Positions 49,921 to 64,000 of a stretch of DNA of 64,000 nt are shown piece by piece. Every line of letters begins with the position of its first letter. Positions within the stretch are counted from its first letter, which is position 1. The notes under the pieces are model-generated. The model was not told the DNA's origin. It saw only the letters and a program-made list of their open reading frames with translations, and ran no database searches. Made by a program: the position numbers and the translations under genes. The DNA is from Heliocidaris erythrogramma (Eukaryota > Echinodermata > Echinoidea > Camarodonta > Echinometridae), in NCBI GenBank assembly GCA_025617745.1, contig CM046853.1, forward strand, positions 6,630,873-6,694,872, in the 5' to 3' direction.

Positions 49921-50803
49921 CTAAGAAATAGGGGTTCAAATTTGAACCCCTAGGGGTTGGTACAATAGCAGCACCCAAGGGGTTCAAAATTTGCACCCCG
50001 GTATGGGGTTCAAAATTGCACCCCAATATAGGGTGCATTTTTGCACCCTCTGGGTTCATAACTGCACCCTAATGGGTGCAACGTCGATGACAATCGATCA
50101 CCATTCTCGCCTCTTCACAGCTTGGCGGCAGACCATTTAAAGTTGCCGTTATTTCACATTTCACGCACATAGAACACAGACAGTACAATACACGCCATGA
50201 GGGGACCTCGGTGAAATCTATCAGGCCACGCCCGGGGGCTTCTACAGTCTCACATTTAGGATTACTTATTCAACTTTTAAGTTGCAGTGTATAGTCTACT
50301 ATCTATTCCTATAACAAATCAGTGTAACTGTTAGTAACTGTTAGTAAAACTAGCACTTTCCCTTAAAATGATATAATCCCGACTGAATTATCAAATGTAA
50401 ACACGTATTCTTATTTCAATAACTTTTTTTACAAAGAAACTATCAAAATGAGCCGTGATAAAATCCCCATATAATTTAAAAATGCGAATTATGCAAATTT
50501 TCCTGCCTTAATCCCTACGAGTAGCGATACGTTGCAACGTATCGCTACTCGTAAATACTCGTAAATATGAAATAACGGCAACTTTAAATGGTCTGCCGCC
50601 AAGCTGTGAAGAGGCGAGAATGGTGATCGATTGTCATCGACGTTGCACCCATTAGGGTGCTGTTATGAACCCAGAGGATGCAAAAATGCACCCTATATTG
50701 GGGTGCAATTTGAACCCCATACCGGGGTGCAAATTTTGAACCCCTTGGGGTGCTGCTATTGTACCAACCCCTAGGGGTTCAAATTTGAACCCCTATTTCT
50801 TAG
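49921..50803. mobile_element. 883-bp foldback element built of serial ~20-bp palindromes
   Basis: The arms of about 235 bases (49921-50155 and 50570-50803) are inverted copies starting CTAAGAAATAGGGGTTCAAA. Each arm carries a row of palindromic units of the form GGGGTTCAAA-TTTGCACCCC, at 49931-49950, 49979-49999, 50005-50024, 50030-50049 and 50051-50070. The interior contains a perfect 38-bp palindrome (50516-50553). It starts 81 bases after the esterase 1 stop codon, so it may contribute to or follow that transcript's 3' end. No coding frame. Confidence 0.85.
50516..50553. repeat. Perfect 38-bp palindrome
   Basis: TACGAGTAGCGATACGTTG is followed immediately by its exact reverse complement CAACGTATCGCTACTCGTA. 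It lies just inside the right arm of the foldback element. Confidence 0.95.
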
Positions 50804-51477
50804 TGTGAACATAAATATAATTTTAAATATTTTTACGGGTTGTCAGGGCTTGATGGGAACATTAATGATTTCTCTCTGTAGCTTTATGAAAATGAAGTTC
50901 AAGATTGTATTATTATATTATATGTAAGGGATGCTTCATCATAAGGGTCAAATATTTCATTTCCAAAAGGCTTATTAGTTCGAATCAAGGAGTATATTCG
51001 TAATTATTTCAGATCTGCGAACTACAAGATAGAGTGAATATGTCCATGTCGAGTAGGAGACATTCAGCCTGCCGATGATAAAACATATAAGACCAACTGT
51101 CTGTCACCTTTCGAATGTATGATCTTAGTAACACAATATTGTATCATACATGTTCTATTAAATCTAAGACGATGTTTTTACGGAGTAGGGATTAGGGAAT
51201 GTTCTCAAGATCCATGCACAAAAAGTAAAATTATATATTTTTTGTACAAATTAAATTGAACAAAAATATTTTAAGAATCATACTTTGAGCACTTAGAATT
51301 TTACCAATCTTGATTATTTCAATCAAAATGTGGAGATTTGCCCGAAGTAAAAATTTGGATTTGTACATCTGAAATAAAGTATAATATATTTCACAAGAAT
51401 ATTGAGAAATATTGTCGAAATATTTGATTTTATAATTCGTGACCAGTTAAAAATGAAACGAGGCTTTGTTCTGACAG

Positions 51478-51555
51478 AGGGCAGAGAGGAGGAAAAGACA
51501 TATAGAGGGGGAGATAACGGGTGATAGAGAGAGAGGAAGGGAAACACTGAGAAAG

Positions 51556-51586
<31 letters not shown>

Positions 51587-52200
51587 AGTTACAGAGAGAG
51601 TTGAGTTAAGCCCGGCGCACACACTACGATCCGATTATCTCATTTGAAGTTCGGAATAATGATACGAATACTAATATCGAAATTTTGGTTAACTGCAATT
51701 CTTCTGGTTAGAGTAAAGGCCAAATCGGCTTCAAATCTTAGTCGATCGCAAGATTGGTATGACGTCACTACGATTTGGAATTGAATTCGTTTTTATTCCT
51801 ACTAGGGGGCTCGCAGTACCCCGGAATTTAAATTTTAGTATTCATACTACTATTCGGAACTTTGATCACGAATATTTTACATGTTTGAAGGTTCATATCA
51901 AATGTTATAACAACTTTTCCCAAAATCGCATCGTAGTCAGATCGTGCAGTGTGCGCCGGGCTTTACAGAGAGAGAGAGAGAGAGAGAGAGTGAGAGGGAG
52001 AGAGAAAGAAAGAGGGGGAGGCAAACAGACAGACAGACAGATACAAGACGGAATAGGAGAAAAATACATACAGAGAGAGAGAGACAGAGAGAAAGGAAGA
52101 AGGGGAGTGATAGGAAAAGAGAGAGAGACAAAGAGACAGATAAAGGACGGAATAGGAAAAAATACAGAGAGAGAGAGAGGGGGGGGGGGGGGGGTGGAGG
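51478..52200 (+). repeat. GA-rich simple sequence interrupted by a MITE
   Basis: Purine-rich GAGA/GACA sequence covers 51478-51607 and resumes at 51964-52200, ending in a G run near 52180-52194. The MITE at 51608-51963 sits inside it. Long frames on both strands are products of the repeat. Confidence 0.85.
51608..51963. mobile_element. AAGCCCGGCGCACAC-ended MITE, copy 2
   Basis: A 356-bp element with ends AAGCCCGGCGCACACACTAC and GTGCAGTGTGCGCCGGGCTT. It is the inverted relative of 31414-31832, which is about 60 bases longer through an extra segment near one end. No coding frame. Confidence 0.85.
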
Positions 52201-52351
52201 GAGATACAATTTGGAAAGGGGGTAGAAGTTGAAAATTATTTAACGTTTTAAAATGCTTCATGCATTAAAACCACCCACTCCCTGGTTTACAATAATTGAA
52301 GAAGACATACATTTATATACATAAATGATTTAATGAAGAAGATTTAATGTT

Positions 52352-52940
52352 GATTGATTGATTGATTGATTTTATTCGTCAGATAATATACATGACATAT
52401 CATGACAGGATAGCCCATGAAAGCCGAAAAGGCTTATTTCCAATGGGGTCCTTGAACATAATTAAGCACATTATAAAATACGACAAGATTAAATCGTGAA
52501 TACTGAATACAAATTTTACACTTGACCAAGCATTATCATTAAGAAAACTATACACACAAAATATATAACAACAAAACAATTTGCAACACGTAAGCACCAA
52601 AGGAGAATCAAAACTGAGGGAACAAACCCTACAACACTATTGATTAATCAATGTTCGAGTTCGAGGGACTCGTTCTTTAGATGTTGTTTTAAGACACTTT
52701 TGAAGTGCGTAAAATTTTGCACCGTTTTAACATGTTTTGGGAGAGAATTCCAAAAATGAATACCATTGAAGTAAAAAGAATTTCCGATTTGCCCGTTGCG
52801 TTTTGGTAAAACAAAATTAAGGTGACTATGCCTTGTATCATGTTCATGGGTATTTGACACACGAGAAAAATTGTCGGTTATGTAGTGATTTTCATTAGAA
52901 TAATAGATCTTATGAACATGATGTAAAATTACTTGTTTTT
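52352..52940 (-). mobile_element. LINE 3' fragment (end of reverse-transcriptase ORF)
   Basis: The minus-strand frame from 52860 reads NTHEHDTRHSHLNFVLPKRN, then FYFNGIHFWNSLPKHVKTVQ and NFTHFKSVLKQHL. That is the typical C-terminal end of invertebrate LINE polymerases. The element ends in an ATCA-type tandem tail (TGATTGATTGATTGATTG on plus, 52352-52372). Only the 3' end is present. Confidence 0.75.
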
Positions 52941-53669
52941 GTTTATTCTATTTTCAAATTATGTTTCCCAATCTTTAAAGGTACCAGACTCGATTAGCAT
53001 TCATGCTATTTTCTGGTTCCTTTTTATCCTTAACTCTGTTATATTTAAAATTTGTATACATTTTGTTTCATGTTTTGCATTGTTATTGGATAAATAAAGT
53101 TCAAGTTCAAGTTATAGTTCAACAAACAAGAAAATACAATAATAATTACATAAATAGCAGAATTACAGATTTGTACCGTCACTAGACTCGATGACGCGTC
53201 AATAAAATTTCCAGGATAATCAAACTACTTTGGCAAAGTTATTGCCGTTACCTTTAAAACAAAACTTGGGCGGACCTGCCTCGTTGCGTTCAAGTTCCAA
53301 AGCTCATAATAACAGTGCTGTCATCTGGCTTTGAAATGATAAAAGTACGGTCACTAAGCCATATCTTATCATATACAAAATTAACGAGTCCCAATTACGA
53401 TTAGTATGGCTACTCACGTACTTCACTTCTGTTATCATCAACCACAACAAATCAGAATGATTAAAAATACGCAATCAATTATTGTTAGACAAATAATCAG
53501 TAAATTAAAGTTAATATTATCGCCGTCTGCAAGAGCTATAAGACTTTGGAAAAGTATCTGTACAGAAAATAGAAAATGCATACATTTTTGACGGAAAGTA
53601 CTAGATAATTCTCTAACCAGTTTCTTCAACGAAGAGTTGTATTACAGTGAAGAAAGTTAACATCAGTGA

Positions 53670-63631
<9,962 letters not shown>

Positions 63632-64000
63632 AGTAGATACAAAATCACGAAATATTAGGTTACTTTTAAAGGAGGATACAAGCAATTAAACTTATAGCTT
63701 TATCTTAAGTTTCAGAACTACATAATATTAGTCATTATTACAAGAGGAAAAAGGCAATTTAATTCACTGCCTTATCTCAAGTTCAGAGCCCAATCGCAGA
63801 ACTCAGCTTAAATTTCATTTATTTAGTGTCCATTGAGTTATGGAAGTTATGCACAGGTTAGTTGTTTTGAGTTTTGTGTTCTGACATCATGAAGTAAAGC
63901 AACTTTATTTTACTGGACCAAAATATTAGTTTAAGGCATATAAGGAGACACATTACCAGTGATATCTGATAACTTTCAAACCTTGATAACTCTTGGGGCC
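63632..64000. other. 3' flank of esterase gene 2
   Basis: An ATTAAA variant polyadenylation hexamer lies near 63686, about 55 bases after the stop codon. Otherwise it is AT-rich with no feature to the window edge. Confidence 0.35.

Noticed and set aside
51905..52261. Ser/Leu-rich and Arg/Glu-rich frames in the GA tract
   Set aside because: They are direct translations of (GA)n simple sequence on either strand.

Overview
This 64 kb window is eukaryotic nuclear DNA. It has interrupted genes with GT/AG introns, an AT-rich background, and very many transposon-derived repeats, palindromic foldback elements and G/C homopolymer runs of 10-19 bases. The BEL/Pao-type LTR element, the recurring poly-G-flanked repeats and the gene content suggest a marine invertebrate deuterostome, most probably an echinoderm such as a sea urchin. 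That placement is inference from overall character; no ribosomal or mitochondrial marker is present.

Layout. (1) 190-1214, minus strand: a small two-exon gene whose product starts Met-Gly-Cys and is Pro/Gln-rich. (2) 1.2-8.9 kb: diverged tandem duplications, poly-G repeats and long inverted repeats, including arms at 3715 and 8322 that share an end motif with the elements that follow. (3) 8.9-18.3 kb: a nested transposon complex. Four copies (A-D) of a ~690-716 bp non-autonomous DNA element have 8-bp target duplications. A and B lie in tandem. C is split by a BEL/Pao retrotransposon with apparently identical LTRs. The retrotransposon's 3' LTR is in turn split by copy D. (4) 18.3-26.9 kb: CpG-rich and foldback repeats, one orphan exon-like frame, and two copies of a 235-bp MITE. 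(5) 26.9-35.6 kb, plus: nine exons of a selenium-binding protein 1 / methanethiol oxidase gene whose N-terminal exon was not found. (6) 38.3-41.8 kb, minus: the decayed 3' half of a carboxylesterase gene, with a Tc1/mariner-like relic in one intron. (7) 44.2-49.8 and 53.7-63.6 kb, plus: two intact nine-exon secreted carboxylesterase/cholinesterase-family genes with the same intron phases and almost the same exon sizes. They are separated by a foldback element, GA-rich DNA, a MITE shared with the selenium-binding-protein gene, and LINE remnants.

The esterase pair and pseudogene form a small local family made by duplication (pseudogene divergent, two functional copies in tandem). Both intact proteins keep the Ser-Glu-His triad and a signal peptide, so they are predicted to be secreted hydrolases. 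Sequence around the first disulfide lacks the tryptophan expected of true acetylcholinesterases. The selenium-binding-protein gene is an independent metabolic gene. Gene structures were assembled by hand from reading frames, splice consensus, phase agreement and recalled family similarity; no database search was run.
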